NCBI RefSeq assembly: GCF_030161875.1
Contig: NZ_BSVA01000001.1
Location: forward strand, 2,046,001-2,110,000
DNA length: 64,000 bases
Direction of reading: 5' to 3'
Origin: Homoserinibacter gongjuensis
GTDB lineage: Bacteria; Actinomycetota; Actinomycetes; Actinomycetales; Microbacteriaceae
Within the stretch, counting starts at the first letter, position 1. Every line of letters starts with the position of its first letter. The notes under the pieces were generated by a model. It was not told the DNA's origin, did no database searches, and worked only from the letters and a program-made list of their open reading frames with translations. The position numbers and the translations under genes were made by a program. Shown here piece after piece: positions 36,844 to 46,060 of this stretch.

Positions 36844-37359
36844 GTGGCTGTCAAGATCCGCCTCAAGCGGCTCGGCAAGATCCGTGCCCCGTACTACCGC
36901 ATCGTCGTCGCCGACTCGCGCACCAAGCGCGACGGTCGCGTGATCGAAGAGATCGGCAAGTACCACCCCACCGAGGAGCCCTCGTTCATCGAGGTCGACT
37001 CGGAGCGCGCCCAGTACTGGCTCTCCGTCGGCGCGCAGCCGACCGAGCAGGTGCTCGCGCTTCTCAAGCTCACCGGCGACTGGGGCACCTTCAAGGGTGA
37101 GAAGGGCGCCAAGAGCACCGTCAAGACGAAGGAGGCCCCCGAGGCCTTCGTCGCCGACGAGAAGAAGAAGCCGGTGCTCAAGCCCAAGGCCGAGAAGCCG
37201 GCTCCCGCGAAGGCCGCCGACGAGGACGCCGCCGCCGCGACCGGTGACGACGAGACCGCCGAGACGGTCACCGACGCCGAGGCCGCGGTCGACGAGGCCG
37301 CCGGTTCCGAGGCGACCGAGGCCGAGGCCCCGGCCGACGCCGACGCCGACAAGGAGTAA
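36844..37359 (+). CDS. rpsP: 30S ribosomal protein S16 with long acidic C-terminal tail
   Basis: The first 80 residues are ordinary S16 ([34 protein letters not shown]). The remaining 90 form a low-complexity tail: first Lys/Pro-rich ([18 protein letters not shown]), then Ala/Glu/Asp-rich ([15 protein letters not shown]). Such extensions are common in actinobacteria but this one doubles the protein. GTG start at 36844 with AGGAG upstream. First gene of rpsP-khpA-rimM; khpA starts 2 bases after its stop. Confidence 0.96.
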   Translation: MAVKIRLKRLGKIRAPYYRIVVADSRTKRDGRVIEEIGKYHPTEEPSFIEVDSERAQYWLSVGAQPTEQVLALLKLTGDWGTFKGEKGAKSTVKTKEAPEAFVADEKKKPVLKPKAEKPAPAKAADEDAAAATGDDETAETVTDAEAAVDEAAGSEATEAEAPADADADKE

Positions 37360-37361
37360 TC

Positions 37362-37601
37362 GTGCTCGCATCCGCCCTTGAGCACCTCGTCAAGGGGATC
37401 GTCGATCACCCCGACGACGTGCAGGTGGATTCGTCGAGCTCTCCGCGCGGCGAGGTCCTCGAGGTGCGTGTGCACCCCGAGGACCTCGGCCGCGTGATCG
37501 GCCGCTCGGGGCGCACCGCGAAGGCCCTCCGCACCCTCGTGACGGCGCTCGCCGACGGGCGCCGGGTGCGCGTCGACGTCGTCGACACCGACGCGGCGTG
37601 A
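37362..37601 (+). CDS. khpA: KH-domain RNA-binding protein KhpA
   Basis: 79 residues with a single KH domain: VRVHPEDLGRVIGRSGRTAKALRTLV includes the GxxG loop (IGRSGR). It normally partners KhpB in RNA binding and is placed between rpsP and rimM in most Gram-positive bacteria, as here. GTG start; its stop overlaps the rimM start by four bases. Confidence 0.94.
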   Translation: MLASALEHLVKGIVDHPDDVQVDSSSSPRGEVLEVRVHPEDLGRVIGRSGRTAKALRTLVTALADGRRVRVDVVDTDAA

Positions 37602-38188
37602 GCGGGACCAAGCGTCCCGGCACCACCCAGCTGCGCGTCGGGCGGCTGCTGAAGGCGCATGGACTCAAGGGCGCCCTCAAGCTCGAGCTCTACACCGACG
37701 ACCCCGCCAAGCGCTTCGTGCCGGGAGCGACCTTCTCGCTGCAGGTGCCTGCGGCATCCGAGTGGCACGGCAAGAGCCTCGAGCTCACCGAGCTGCGCTG
37801 GTACAACGGCCACCCGGTGGCCTTCTTCGAGGGCGTCGCCGACCGTACGGCGGCTGAGACCCTCGTCAAGGCGATTCTCTGGATCGACGCGGATGTCGCG
37901 GCCGAGGAGCCCGAACCCGACGCCTGGTACGACCACCAGCTGGTCGGCCTGCGCGCGCTGCGCGACGGCGTCGAGGTCGGCGAGGTCGTGCGCGTCGAGC
38001 ACCTGCCCGCCCAGGACCTGCTCGTCGTGAAGACGCCCGCCCGCGAGGTGCTCGTGCCGTTCGTGGCGGCGATCGTGCCGACCGTCGACGTCGAGGCGGG
38101 CACCCTGACCCTCACCCCGCCCGCGGGCCTCTTCGAGGACCTGCCGACCGATCCGGCTGACACCGTCCCCGACGACACCGGGGCGTAG
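37598..38188 (+). CDS. rimM: 16S rRNA processing protein RimM
   Basis: 196 residues: N-terminal RimM domain (LRVGRLLKAHGLKGALKLELYTDDP, RFVPGATF, LRWYNGHPVAFFEGVADRTAAE) followed by a PRC-barrel (WYDHQLVGLRAL, VLVPFVAAIVPTVDVEAG). It assists 30S head maturation near S19. Normally trmD follows immediately; here trmD is about 6 kb downstream. GTG start at 37598. Confidence 0.95.
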   Translation: MSGTKRPGTTQLRVGRLLKAHGLKGALKLELYTDDPAKRFVPGATFSLQVPAASEWHGKSLELTELRWYNGHPVAFFEGVADRTAAETLVKAILWIDADVAAEEPEPDAWYDHQLVGLRALRDGVEVGEVVRVEHLPAQDLLVVKTPAREVLVPFVAAIVPTVDVEAGTLTLTPPAGLFEDLPTDPADTVPDDTGA

Positions 38189-38252
38189 CTGGAGCCGTGA
38201 CCCGAGGGCGGGGGACACGCCCCCGTCGTGCGGTCGTTCCTCCCGCCGCGGA
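38184..38252. repeat. Palindromic repeat at convergent genes, copy 2
   Basis: Between rimM and the convergent NnaR-like gene. It contains CTGGAGCCGTGAC, the inverse of a segment of the 46 kb copy, a small GC hairpin (GGGGGACACGCCCCC) and GTCGTTCCTCCCGCCGC, which is identical to the right arm at 46010-46026. Probable terminator region of the same dispersed family. Confidence 0.6.
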
Positions 38253-38256
38253 CGGC

Positions 38257-39393
38257 TCAGGCCGCGACGTCGAGCCGGTAGCCGCGCTTCACGACGGTCG
38301 CGATGATCGGCGCGCCGAGCGCCCGTCGGAGTCGGCTGAGCGCCATCTCGAGCGCGTGCTCGTCGGCCGTCCCCGCCGCCCGCAGCAACTGCTCGCGCGA
38401 CACGACGGCACCCTCGGCATCCAGCAGGGTGCGCAGCAGCGCGAGCGGCGTCGGCGTGAGCGGGATGCGCCGCCCGTCGAGCTCGACGATCGTGCCCCGC
38501 ACCACGACATCGCCGTGCGCCGTGCGGGCCCGCGCGACCCGCAGCTCCGGCAGCCGCTCGCACACGAGGCGGATGAGCGCCCCCATCCGGTAGCGATCCG
38601 GTTGCAGGGGCAGGATGCCGGCCGACACGAGCGGTGCCGCGGTCACCGGCCCCACGGCGGCAGCGACCACGCCCCTGCGGAACGCCGCGAGCATCGCGTC
38701 GTACGCCCCCAGAGCATCCGCCGCGGCATACAGCGCATCGACGGCGGGCGCGCTCGTGAACGTGACGCAGTCGAGCTGGCCCTGGCAGATCGCGTCGACG
38801 AGACGCGGGATGCGTTCATCGGCGTCGTCGAGGGCGCGCCACCGGTAGGGCGCGACGAGCAGAACCCGATGGCCGGCCCGCCGCAGCGGATCCAGCAGCG
38901 CGTCCTCGAGGTAGCCGTGCGCCTGCACCGCGATCGTGAGCCCCGCCGCGTGCTCGGCGAGCACCTTCGCGACGAGGGATGCGGTGGTCTCCTCCTCGCT
39001 CATGCCCGCGTCGTCGAGGCCGGCAGCGCGCACCCCGCCGCGCGCCTTGGGGCCCCGCACGAGGATGCGCGAGGCCTCCATGGCGTCGAGGAGCGCCTCG
39101 CCGAGCCCCGCGGCATCCGCGACCTCGAGCCAGCGCCGGATGCCGAACGCGGTCGTCGCGAGCACGATGTCGGGCTCGGCCTCGATGATCGCGCGCGTGT
39201 CGGCGATGACGCGGTCGTCGTCGCGCGCGTGCTCCATGCGCAGCGTCGGGGCGTGCACGACCTGCGCGCCCCGGCGTTCGAGGGCGTCGATCAGATCGGC
39301 GGCCCGGCGCTCGCTCGTGACCCCGATGCGGAACCCTTCGAGCTGCGCGCGGTGGAACCCCGGCACGAGCTCGGCCCCCGGTGCCCCCGTCAT
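38257..39393 (-). CDS. Uroporphyrinogen-III synthase-like protein with winged-helix domain (NnaR-type regulator)
   Basis: 378 residues. Residues about 20-270 are HemD-like (GFRIGVTSERRAADLIDALERRGA, FTSAPAVDALYAAADALGA, AAVGPVTAAPLVSAGI). Residues about 285-378 form an OmpR/PhoB-type winged helix (LTPTPLALLRTLLDAEGAVV, REQLLRAAG, VVKRGYRLDVAA). This fusion matches actinobacterial NnaR, a regulator of nitrate/nitrite assimilation that works with GlnR. Its stop-start overlap with cobA and its place in the nitrite block support that role. Catalytic HemD activity may be lost or retained. Confidence 0.85.
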   Translation of the reverse strand: MTGAPGAELVPGFHRAQLEGFRIGVTSERRAADLIDALERRGAQVVHAPTLRMEHARDDDRVIADTRAIIEAEPDIVLATTAFGIRRWLEVADAAGLGEALLDAMEASRILVRGPKARGGVRAAGLDDAGMSEEETTASLVAKVLAEHAAGLTIAVQAHGYLEDALLDPLRRAGHRVLLVAPYRWRALDDADERIPRLVDAICQGQLDCVTFTSAPAVDALYAAADALGAYDAMLAAFRRGVVAAAVGPVTAAPLVSAGILPLQPDRYRMGALIRLVCERLPELRVARARTAHGDVVVRGTIVELDGRRIPLTPTPLALLRTLLDAEGAVVSREQLLRAAGTADEHALEMALSRLRRALGAPIIATVVKRGYRLDVAA

Positions 39394-40189
39394 GGCGCGA
39401 TCGCGTCCTCTCCGGCGCGGCGCAGCACGGCATCCGCCGCGACGTCACCCTCGGCCGCGAGTCGCACGACCTCGCCGATCACGATCACGGCGGGCGAGCG
39501 AACCCCGCGCGCGCCGCGGCGACGGGCAGCTCGCCGAGCGGCGCGCAGGTCGTGCGCTGCCCGCTGCGGTGTCCGCGTTCGATGACGGCAGCGGGCGTGT
39601 CGGACGCAAGCCCGGCCGCGACGAGCCCGGGCGCGAGCGCCGGCAGGGCGCTCACCCCCATGAGCACGACGATCGTGCCGCCGAGCCCCGCGAGGTGGGT
39701 GAACTCGGATGCCGTGAGCGGCGCGTGCCCCGAGATCACGGTGAACGCGTGGCTGATGCCGCGGTGCGTGAGCGGGATCCCGGATGCCGCCGGCACCGCG
39801 ACCGCGCTGGTCACGCCCGGGATCACCTCGACCGGCACCCCCGCACGTCGGCACGCGAGGACCTCCTCGCCACCCCGCCCGAAGATGTACGGATCCCCGC
39901 CCTTCAGGCGCACCACGCGAGCCCCCGCGAGCGCGTGCTCGACGAGCAGTCGCTCGATCTCGTGCTGCGGCACGGCGTGGTGGCCGGGCAGCTTGCCGAC
40001 GTCGATGTGCACCGCGTCGGGGCAGAACTCGTCGAGCACCTCGATCGGCGCGAGGCGGTCGTAGAGCACGACGTCGGCCTGCCGCAGTGCTTCGACGGCG
40101 CCGAGGGTGAGCAGGTCGCGCGACCCGGGCCCGCCGCCCACGAGGGTGACGCGCCCGGGGGTGACGCCGTCGGAGCGCCGCTCAGTCAT
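39390..40189 (-). CDS. cobA: Uroporphyrinogen-III C-methyltransferase (SUMT)
   Basis: About 266 residues after repair. SAM-dependent methylation of uroporphyrinogen III to precorrin-2, the first committed step to sirohaem. Motifs: VTLVGGGPGSRDLLTLGAVEAL, VVLYDRLAP, RLKGGDPYIFGRGGEE, VIPGVTSAVAVPAASGIPLTHRG. A frameshift at about 39500 joins ELPVAAARAG to VRSPAVIVIGEVVRLA. Its 5' end overlaps the 3' end of nirB and its 3' end overlaps the NnaR-like gene, so nirB-cobA-nnaR is one operon that supplies the cofactor for the reductase. Confidence 0.92.
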
Positions 40190-42781
40190 CCTCGCCTCCC
40201 CGCACCGGGATGCGCGCGCCCGCGAGCAGCACGCGCCCGTCCGGCACGCCCGCCGAGAGCTCCGCCGCGGTCGCCGGTCGCGCCTGCCCGCGCTCGATGA
40301 CCCGGGGAATGCCGGGCGCCGCATCCGCCGGCGCGTTCACGAAGCTGCGGAAGCGCTTGAGCCGCTCCGGGTCGCGCAGCGTCGCGGCCCACTCGTCCTC
40401 GTAGTTCTCGACGTGCCGCGCCATCGCGGCCTCGAGCTCCGCGCCGATGCCGAGTGCGTCATCCACGACGACGGAGCGCACCCGGTCGAGCCCGCCGTCG
40501 AGCTCCTCGATCCAGCGGGCCGTGCGCTGCAGGCGATCGGCGGTGCGGATGTAGTACATCAGGAAGCGATCGATGTAGCGGATGAGGGTGTCGTCGTCGA
40601 GATCGCTCGCGAGCAGCTGCGCGTGGGCTGGCTGGAAGCCGCCGTTGCCGCCCACGTAGAGGTTCCATCCGGCCTCCGTGGCGATCACGCCGACATCCTT
40701 GCCGCGGGCCTCGGCGCACTCGCGCGCGCATCCCGACACCCCGAACTTGAACTTGTGCGGCGCCCGCAGCCCGCGGTAGCGCAGCTCGAGCTGGATCGCC
40801 ATGCCCACCGAGTCCTGCACGCCGAAGCGGCACCACGTCGATCCGACGCAGCTCTTCACGTTGCGCAGGGCCTTGCCGTAGGCCTGCCCCGACTCGAAGC
40901 CGGCCTCCACGAGCTGCGCCCAGATGTCGGGCAGCTGGTCGAGCCGTGCCCCGAACAGGTCGATGCGCTGACCTCCCGTGATCTTCGTGTAGAGCCCGAA
41001 CTCGGTGGCGACCCGCGCGATCACCGCGAGCTTCTCGGGGCTGATCTCGCCGCCCGGGATGCGCGGCACGACCGAGTAGGTGCCGTCGCGTTGCATGTTG
41101 GCAAGCGCCCGGTCGTTGGTGTCTTGCAGACCGCCAAGATCGCCGTCGAGGATGTAGCCGCCGCGCTGGCTCGCGAGGATGGATGCGACGGCCGGCTTGC
41201 AGATGTCGCAGCCGCGTCCGGTGCCGAAGCGCGCGATCGTCTCGTCCCACGAGGTGATGCCGAGCGTGCGGATGAGCTCGAAGAGCTCCTGCCTGCTGTG
41301 CCCGAAGTGCTCGCAGAGAGCGTGCGACACGGTGAGACCGGACTTCGCGAGCTCCTGCTCGAGGGTCTTCTTGATGAGCGGCACACACGATCCGCACTGC
41401 AGCCCGGCGCGCGTGCAGGCCTTGAGCTCCGGCACGGTGTGGCAGGGCTCGGCCCCGTCGACGCCGTGCACGGCGGAGCGCACCGCGCCGACCGTCACGT
41501 TGTTGCACGAGCACAGCAGGGCGTCGTCGGGCAGCTCGTCGGCGCCCGCGGGCTCCGCACCGGATGCCGAGAGGTACGCGGCAGGCTCGGAGCCGAGTTC
41601 GCGTCCGAGCAGGGGCCGCAGGGTGAGGTAGGGCGCGGCGTCGCCGACGAACACCCCGCCGAGCAGCGTGCGGGCGTCATCCGACACGACGACCTTCTGG
41701 TACATGCCACGCGCCGGGTCGGCGTAGACCACCTCGAGCGCGCCCGGGGTGGTGCCCATGGCATCCCCGAAGCTCGCGACCTCGACCCCGGCGAGCTTGA
41801 GCTTGGTGGCGTCGTCGATGCTCGTGAACGTCGCGTCGCCCCCGAGCAGTCGGTCGGCCACGACCTCGGCCATGGCGTTCGCTGGGGCGACGAGCCCGAC
41901 GCAGCGACCCAGCACGTGCGCGACCTCGCCGATCGCCCACACGCGCGGGTCGGAGGAGCGGCACTCCTCGTCCACCACGATGCCGCCGCGCGGTGCCACC
42001 TCGATCGCGGCGGCGGATGCCAGCTCGTCGCGCGCGGCGATGCCGATCGCGAAGACGATGAGGTCGGCATCGATGCTCTGGCCGTTCGTGAGCCTGACGC
42101 CCGACACGGCGCCCGCGGTGCTGAGGATCTCGCGCGGGCGGGTACCGAGGTGCATCGTGATGCCGCGGGACGCGATGAGCCGGCCGAGCGCTTGCCCCGC
42201 CCCTCGTCGAGCTGGGCCGACATGAGCCAGCCGCCCGAGTGCACGATCGCCGAGTCGGCGCCCAGCTCGGCGAGACCGCCCGCCGCCTCGAGTCCCAGCA
42301 GGCCGCCGCCCGCGACCACGGTGCGCGGTGCGCGCCCGAGCACCGCCGAAAGCAGGGCGACCTCGGCGGCGAGGTCGTCGACATCCGCGATCGTGCGATA
42401 GACGCGAGCGTGCTCGGCGCCGGGGATCTCGGGAACGGGTGCACGCGATCCGGTCGCGAACACGACGTCGTCGTAGTCGAGCATGCGCCCCGCATCCGTC
42501 GTCACCGTGCGCGCGACGCGGTCGAGGGCGATCGCGCGTTCCCCGCGCAGCAGCGTGATGCGCTCGTGCTGCCAGACCGAGGGGTCGAGGGTGAGGTCGT
42601 CACCGCCGATGAAGCGCTTGCTGAGCGCCACCCGGTCGTACGGCAGCTGCTCCTCCTCGCCGATCACCCAGAGCCGGATGCGGCCCGCGGCATCGCGTGT
42701 GCGGATCGCGTCGGCCAGGCGGTGCGCCGCAGGCCCCGCCCCGATCACGATGACGCGGCGTGGTGCGTTCTCGTCGGTCAT
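40182..42781 (-). CDS. nirB: Assimilatory nitrite reductase (NADH) large subunit NirB
   Basis: About 866 residues after repair. Reduces nitrite to ammonium in the cytoplasm. N-terminal FAD/NAD domain (VIVIGAGPAAHRLADAIR, VVAGGGLLGLEAAGGLAELG), a BFD-like [2Fe-2S] domain (LLCSCNNVTVG, LQCGSCVPLIKK), then nitrite/sulfite reductase repeats with the sirohaem and [4Fe-4S] ligands CVGSTWC and SGCAREC. A frameshift at about 42195 (CCCC/GGGG run) separates MSAQLDEG from GQALGRLIASRGITMHLG. It is divergent from nirD across a 198-base promoter region with two GlnR-like boxes. Confidence 0.94.
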
Positions 42782-42828
42782 GCTGCCTCCCGTCGTGCTC
42801 GACAGTAGGCAGCCGCCGTTGCCCCGCT

Positions 42829-42844
42829 GTTTCCCCCGTGTAAC
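42829..42844 (-). promoter_or_regulatory. GlnR-type box facing nirB
   Basis: GTTTC-N6-GTAAC on the plus strand, i.e. GTTAC-N6-GAAAC read toward nirB, a perfect match to the GTnAC-n6-GAAAC half of the actinobacterial GlnR consensus as I know it. It lies 48 bases upstream of the nirB start codon, a position suited to nitrogen-limitation control. Confidence 0.6.
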
Positions 42845-42894
42845 AGGCACCTCACACGCACCCCACGGATGCCGCGTGACCGTGTGAGCACAGC

Positions 42895-42910
42895 GTCACA
42901 GTCCCGAAAC
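42895..42910 (+). promoter_or_regulatory. GlnR-type box facing nirD
   Basis: GTCAC-N6-GAAAC, again an exact GTnAC-n6-GAAAC match, 70 bases upstream of the nirD start and oriented toward it. Together with the box toward nirB it gives a symmetrical divergent control region. Confidence 0.6.
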
Positions 42911-42979
42911 CTGCCGCGCCGGTGGGCGAAACACGCGCCGCCTAGCGTGGCGGCATCCGCGATTCGCAAGGAGCACGCC

Positions 42980-43420
42980 ATGACCCTCACGATCCCCGGC
43001 ACTGCGACCCCGTCTGCCACGAGCGACGCGCGCGCGAACGACGTCATGACGGAGTCCGCATCGACCGGGCCCGCCTCGGCCGAGCCCGCCTCGGTCGGCT
43101 GGTTCCCGGTGTGCGAGGTCGAGGCCCTCGAGCCGAGCTGGGGCGAAGCCGTGCTCGTGGAGGGGCACCAGATCGCCCTCGTGCTCGCCTCGCCCGGCGA
43201 GCTGTACGCCGTCGACCACCGTGATCCGGTGACGTCGTCGTACGTCATGGCCCGCGGCATCGTCGGCTCGCGCGGCGACCGGGCCACGATCGCCTCGCCG
43301 CTGCTCAAGCAGGTGTACGACCTGCAGACCGGCGCATGCCTCGACGACCCCGCGCTCGCGCTCGCCGTGTACCGCACGCGTGTCGTGGGAGGCATGGTCG
43401 AGATCGAGGTGGCCGCGTGA
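42980..43420 (+). CDS. nirD: Nitrite reductase small subunit NirD
   Basis: 146 residues with an N-terminal extension of about 38 and a Rieske-like fold (VGWFPVCEVEALEPSWGEA, HRDPVTSSYVMARGIVGSRG, VYDLQTGACLDDP). As usual for NirD, the Rieske cysteine/histidine ligands are absent, so it is a structural partner of NirB. Start ATG 42980 has AAGGAG 9 bases upstream; the open frame extends upstream without homology. The next gene starts inside its stop codon (GTGA). Confidence 0.92.
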   Translation: MTLTIPGTATPSATSDARANDVMTESASTGPASAEPASVGWFPVCEVEALEPSWGEAVLVEGHQIALVLASPGELYAVDHRDPVTSSYVMARGIVGSRGDRATIASPLLKQVYDLQTGACLDDPALALAVYRTRVVGGMVEIEVAA

Positions 43421-44136
43421 GCTCCGCGGCGCTCGCCACGCGCACCGCTCCGGCGCTGCTCGCGGTCTCGCACGGCACCGCCTCGCCGAGCGGGGCAGCC
43501 GCCGTCGCCGCTCTCGTGGACGCCGTGGCCGCGCGCGGCGCGATCGAGGTGCATCCGGCTTTCGTCGACGTGCAGCAGCCGGATGTGCCGACCGTGCTCG
43601 GTGCCCTGACTCCCGGGCGCTCTTCGGTCGTCGTGCCGCTGCTGCTCTCGGCCGGCTACCACGTGCACGTCGACCTCGCGGCGGAGGCGGAACGGGCCCC
43701 GCACGTCGTCGTCGCGGGGGCGCTCGGGCCAGACGACCGGCTCGTCGCGGTGCTCGCGACGCGCCTTGCGCACGCCGACCTCGGGCCGGACGACGTCGTC
43801 GTGCTCGCTGCCGCCGGATCGAGCGATGCGCGCGCGGTCGCGGACTGCGTCGAGATGGCACGTCGCCTCGGCGTCGTGCTCGAACGGCCGGTGTCGGTCG
43901 GCTTCATCTCCGCAGCGCTGCCGCGCATCGCCGACGAGATCCAGACCGCGCGGCAGGCGCATCCGGGTCGCCGAGTGGTGGTCGCGAGCTACCTGCTCGC
44001 GCCCGGGTACTTCGCCGATCTCGCGGCGAGCGCCGGCGGCGACATCACCACCGACCCGCTGCTCGTGGCGGGCGGGCCCGTCGCCGAGGAACTCGTCGAC
44101 ATCGTGCTCGAACGGTACTCGGCAGCATCCGGCTGA
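43417..44136 (+). CDS. Sirohydrochlorin chelatase (CbiX/SirB-like)
   Basis: 239 residues. Chelatase fold with [20 protein letters not shown] (catalytic His in SHGT) and a second repeat around [34 protein letters not shown] gives the second metal-binding His pair. Inserts iron into sirohydrochlorin to complete sirohaem for NirB; cobalt chelation is the alternative but no cobalamin genes are near. Translationally coupled to nirD by a GTGA overlap. Confidence 0.87.
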   Translation: MSSAALATRTAPALLAVSHGTASPSGAAAVAALVDAVAARGAIEVHPAFVDVQQPDVPTVLGALTPGRSSVVVPLLLSAGYHVHVDLAAEAERAPHVVVAGALGPDDRLVAVLATRLAHADLGPDDVVVLAAAGSSDARAVADCVEMARRLGVVLERPVSVGFISAALPRIADEIQTARQAHPGRRVVVASYLLAPGYFADLAASAGGDITTDPLLVAGGPVAEELVDIVLERYSAASG

Positions 44137-44164
44137 CCGCATCCGACTCGTCTCGCCCGTCGTC

Positions 44165-44226
44165 CGGGAGGACGACACGCCACATCCAGGCACACCTCTC
44201 GCCCACGATGGCGTGTCGTCCTCCCG
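44165..44226. repeat. Palindrome with 18-base perfect arms
   Basis: Arms CGGGAGGACGACACGCCA (44165-44182) and exact complement (44209-44226) around a 26-base loop, in the 115-base gap between the sirohydrochlorin chelatase gene and trmD. It ends 25 bases before the trmD start. It could be a terminator for the nitrite operon or a further REP-like element; one copy in this window. Confidence 0.75.
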
Positions 44227-44251
44227 AACGGCGGGCGGCTACGCTCGATCC

Positions 44252-44943
44252 GTGCGCATCGACGTCGTCACGATCTTCCCGGAGTTCTTCTCGGTGCTCG
44301 ACGTGTCGCTGCTCGGCAAGGCGCGGGCGAACGGCCTCATCGACGCGCGCGTGCACGACCTGCGCGACTTCACCCACGATCGGCACCGCACCGTCGACGA
44401 CACTCCGACCGGTGGCGGAGCCGGTATGGTCATGAAGCCCGAACCGTGGGGTGAGGCGCTGGATGCCGTGCTCGCGGATGCGGCGGACGCGGTGGTCGTG
44501 TTCCCGACGCCCGCAGGCGAGCTGTTCCGCCAGCCCATCGCGCGCGAGCTCGCCGCGGCATCCCACCTCGTATTCTGCTGCGGACGATACGAGGGCATCG
44601 ACCAGCGCGTCATCGAGCACACCGCGAGCCGGCCCGAGGTCGCCGCGGTGCGCGAGTTGAGCCTCGGCGACTACGTGCTCAACGGGGAGAGGTCGCCGTC
44701 ATGGCGATGATCGAGGCGGCGGCGCGACTCGTGCCCGGCATGGTCGGCAACCCCGAGTCGCTCGTCGAGGAGAGCCACGAAGACGGCCTGCTCGAGTACC
44801 CGAGCTACACGAAGCCCGCCGTGTGGCGGGGGCTCGAGACCCCGCCCGTACTGCTCTCGGGCAATCACGCGGCGATCAACGCCTGGCGTCGCGAGCAGCA
44901 GCTCGAGCGCACGCGGCGCATCCGTCCCGAGCTCCTCGGCTAG
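44252..44943 (+). CDS. trmD: tRNA (guanine37-N1)-methyltransferase TrmD
   Basis: About 230 residues after repair; essential m1G37 methylation of tRNAs. [22 protein letters not shown] at the start, [12 protein letters not shown], and the trefoil-knot motif [14 protein letters not shown] frameshift at about 44688 (GGGG, one G missing) breaks [21 protein letters not shown], the SAM-binding loop, which is continuous once restored. GTG start at 44252. It is separated from rimM by the nitrite block and followed by an FNT transporter. Confidence 0.94.
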
Positions 44944-45089
44944 CGGTTCCCGCTCCGGCCCGCGCCTCACCTCGGGGTCTGCTCGATGTGACCCCTTCGT
45001 TCGCGGAGCGCAACAGAGTGCGACGGCGGCTGAAACATCCGGCGGGAATCCTGGGACGAACGCTTCCCCGTTCCCACCCCGGAGGTCCC

Positions 45090-45965
45090 ATGTCCTACGT
45101 CACACCGGCCGAGCTCGTCAACCGCATGATCGATGCGGGCGAGTACAAGATCAAGCTCTCCACGCGCGACACGCTCATCCGCTCCTACATGGGGGCGGCG
45201 CTCCTGACGCTCGGCGCGGCGTTCGCGGTGACCGTCTCGGTGCAGACCGGGCAGCCGCTGCTCGGCGCCGTGCTGTTCCCGGTCGGCTTCGTGCTGCTCT
45301 ACCTGCTCGGCTACGACCTCTTGACCGGCGTCTTCACCCTCGGGCCGCTCGCGCTGCTGGCGCGCCGCCCCGGCATCCGGGCGCGCGGACTGCTGCGCAA
45401 CTGGGGACTCGTCTTCCTCGGCAACTTCGCCGGCGCGTTCACCGTCGCCGTGCTCATGGCGATCTACTTCACCTACGGGTTCTCGGCCGACCCGAGCCCC
45501 GTCGGGCACGCGATCGGCGAGATCGGGCACGGCCGCACGGTCGGCTACGCCGAACACGGGGCGGGCGGGATGCTCACGCTCTTCGTGCGCGGCGTGCTCT
45601 GCAACTGGATGGTGTCGACGGGCGTCGTGGCGGCGATGATGTCGGACACCCTGATCGGCAAGGTCGTGGGCATGTGGCTGCCGATCATGCTCTTCTTCTA
45701 CATGGGGTTCGAGCACTCGATCGTGAACATGTTCCTGTTCCCCTCGGGCCTGCTGCTCGGCGCCGACTTCACCCTCGGGGACTATCTGCTGTGGAACGAA
45801 CTGCCCACGATCGCCGGCAACCTCGTCGGCGGTCTCAGCTTCGTGGGGCTTCCGCTGTACGCGACGCACCGCATCCGCGCCGCGAAGCAGCTGCCGCTCG
45901 ACGTGCCCGCCGTCTCGCGCACCCGCCGCGCCGCCCGCCCGGCGCTCGTGCCGGAAGGCTCGTAG
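45090..45965 (+). CDS. Formate/nitrite transporter (FNT) family protein, probable nitrite channel
   Basis: 291 residues with six hydrophobic helices. FNT signatures: YMGAALLTLGAAFAV, LLGYDLLTGVFTLGP, LLRNWGLVFLGNFAGAF, VLCNWMVSTGVVAAMMSD and GFEHSIVNMFLFPSGLLLG. Its neighbourhood (nirBD, sirohaem genes) argues for nitrite uptake rather than formate. ATG at 45090 with GGAGG just upstream. It has its own 146-base upstream region, so it may be expressed apart from trmD. Confidence 0.88.
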   Translation: MSYVTPAELVNRMIDAGEYKIKLSTRDTLIRSYMGAALLTLGAAFAVTVSVQTGQPLLGAVLFPVGFVLLYLLGYDLLTGVFTLGPLALLARRPGIRARGLLRNWGLVFLGNFAGAFTVAVLMAIYFTYGFSADPSPVGHAIGEIGHGRTVGYAEHGAGGMLTLFVRGVLCNWMVSTGVVAAMMSDTLIGKVVGMWLPIMLFFYMGFEHSIVNMFLFPSGLLLGADFTLGDYLLWNELPTIAGNLVGGLSFVGLPLYATHRIRAAKQLPLDVPAVSRTRRAARPALVPEGS

Positions 45966-45979
45966 CCGCGGGACTCCTG

Positions 45980-46053
45980 GCGGCGGGAGGAACGACCCCA
46001 CGGCGGGAGTCGTTCCTCCCGCCGCCGTGTCACGGCTCCAGCCGCGCCACGAG
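45980..46053. repeat. Palindromic repeat at convergent genes, copy 3 (perfect 18-base arms)
   Basis: Arms GGCGGCGGGAGGAACGAC (45980-45997) and exact complement (46010-46027), then a second hairpin in CGGCTCCAGCCGCGCCACGA (46034-46053). Parts are shared with the copies at 25.3 kb and 38.2 kb. It lies between the FNT gene and map, which converge; a strong bidirectional terminator candidate. Confidence 0.75.
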
Positions 46054-46060
46054 GAAGGGG

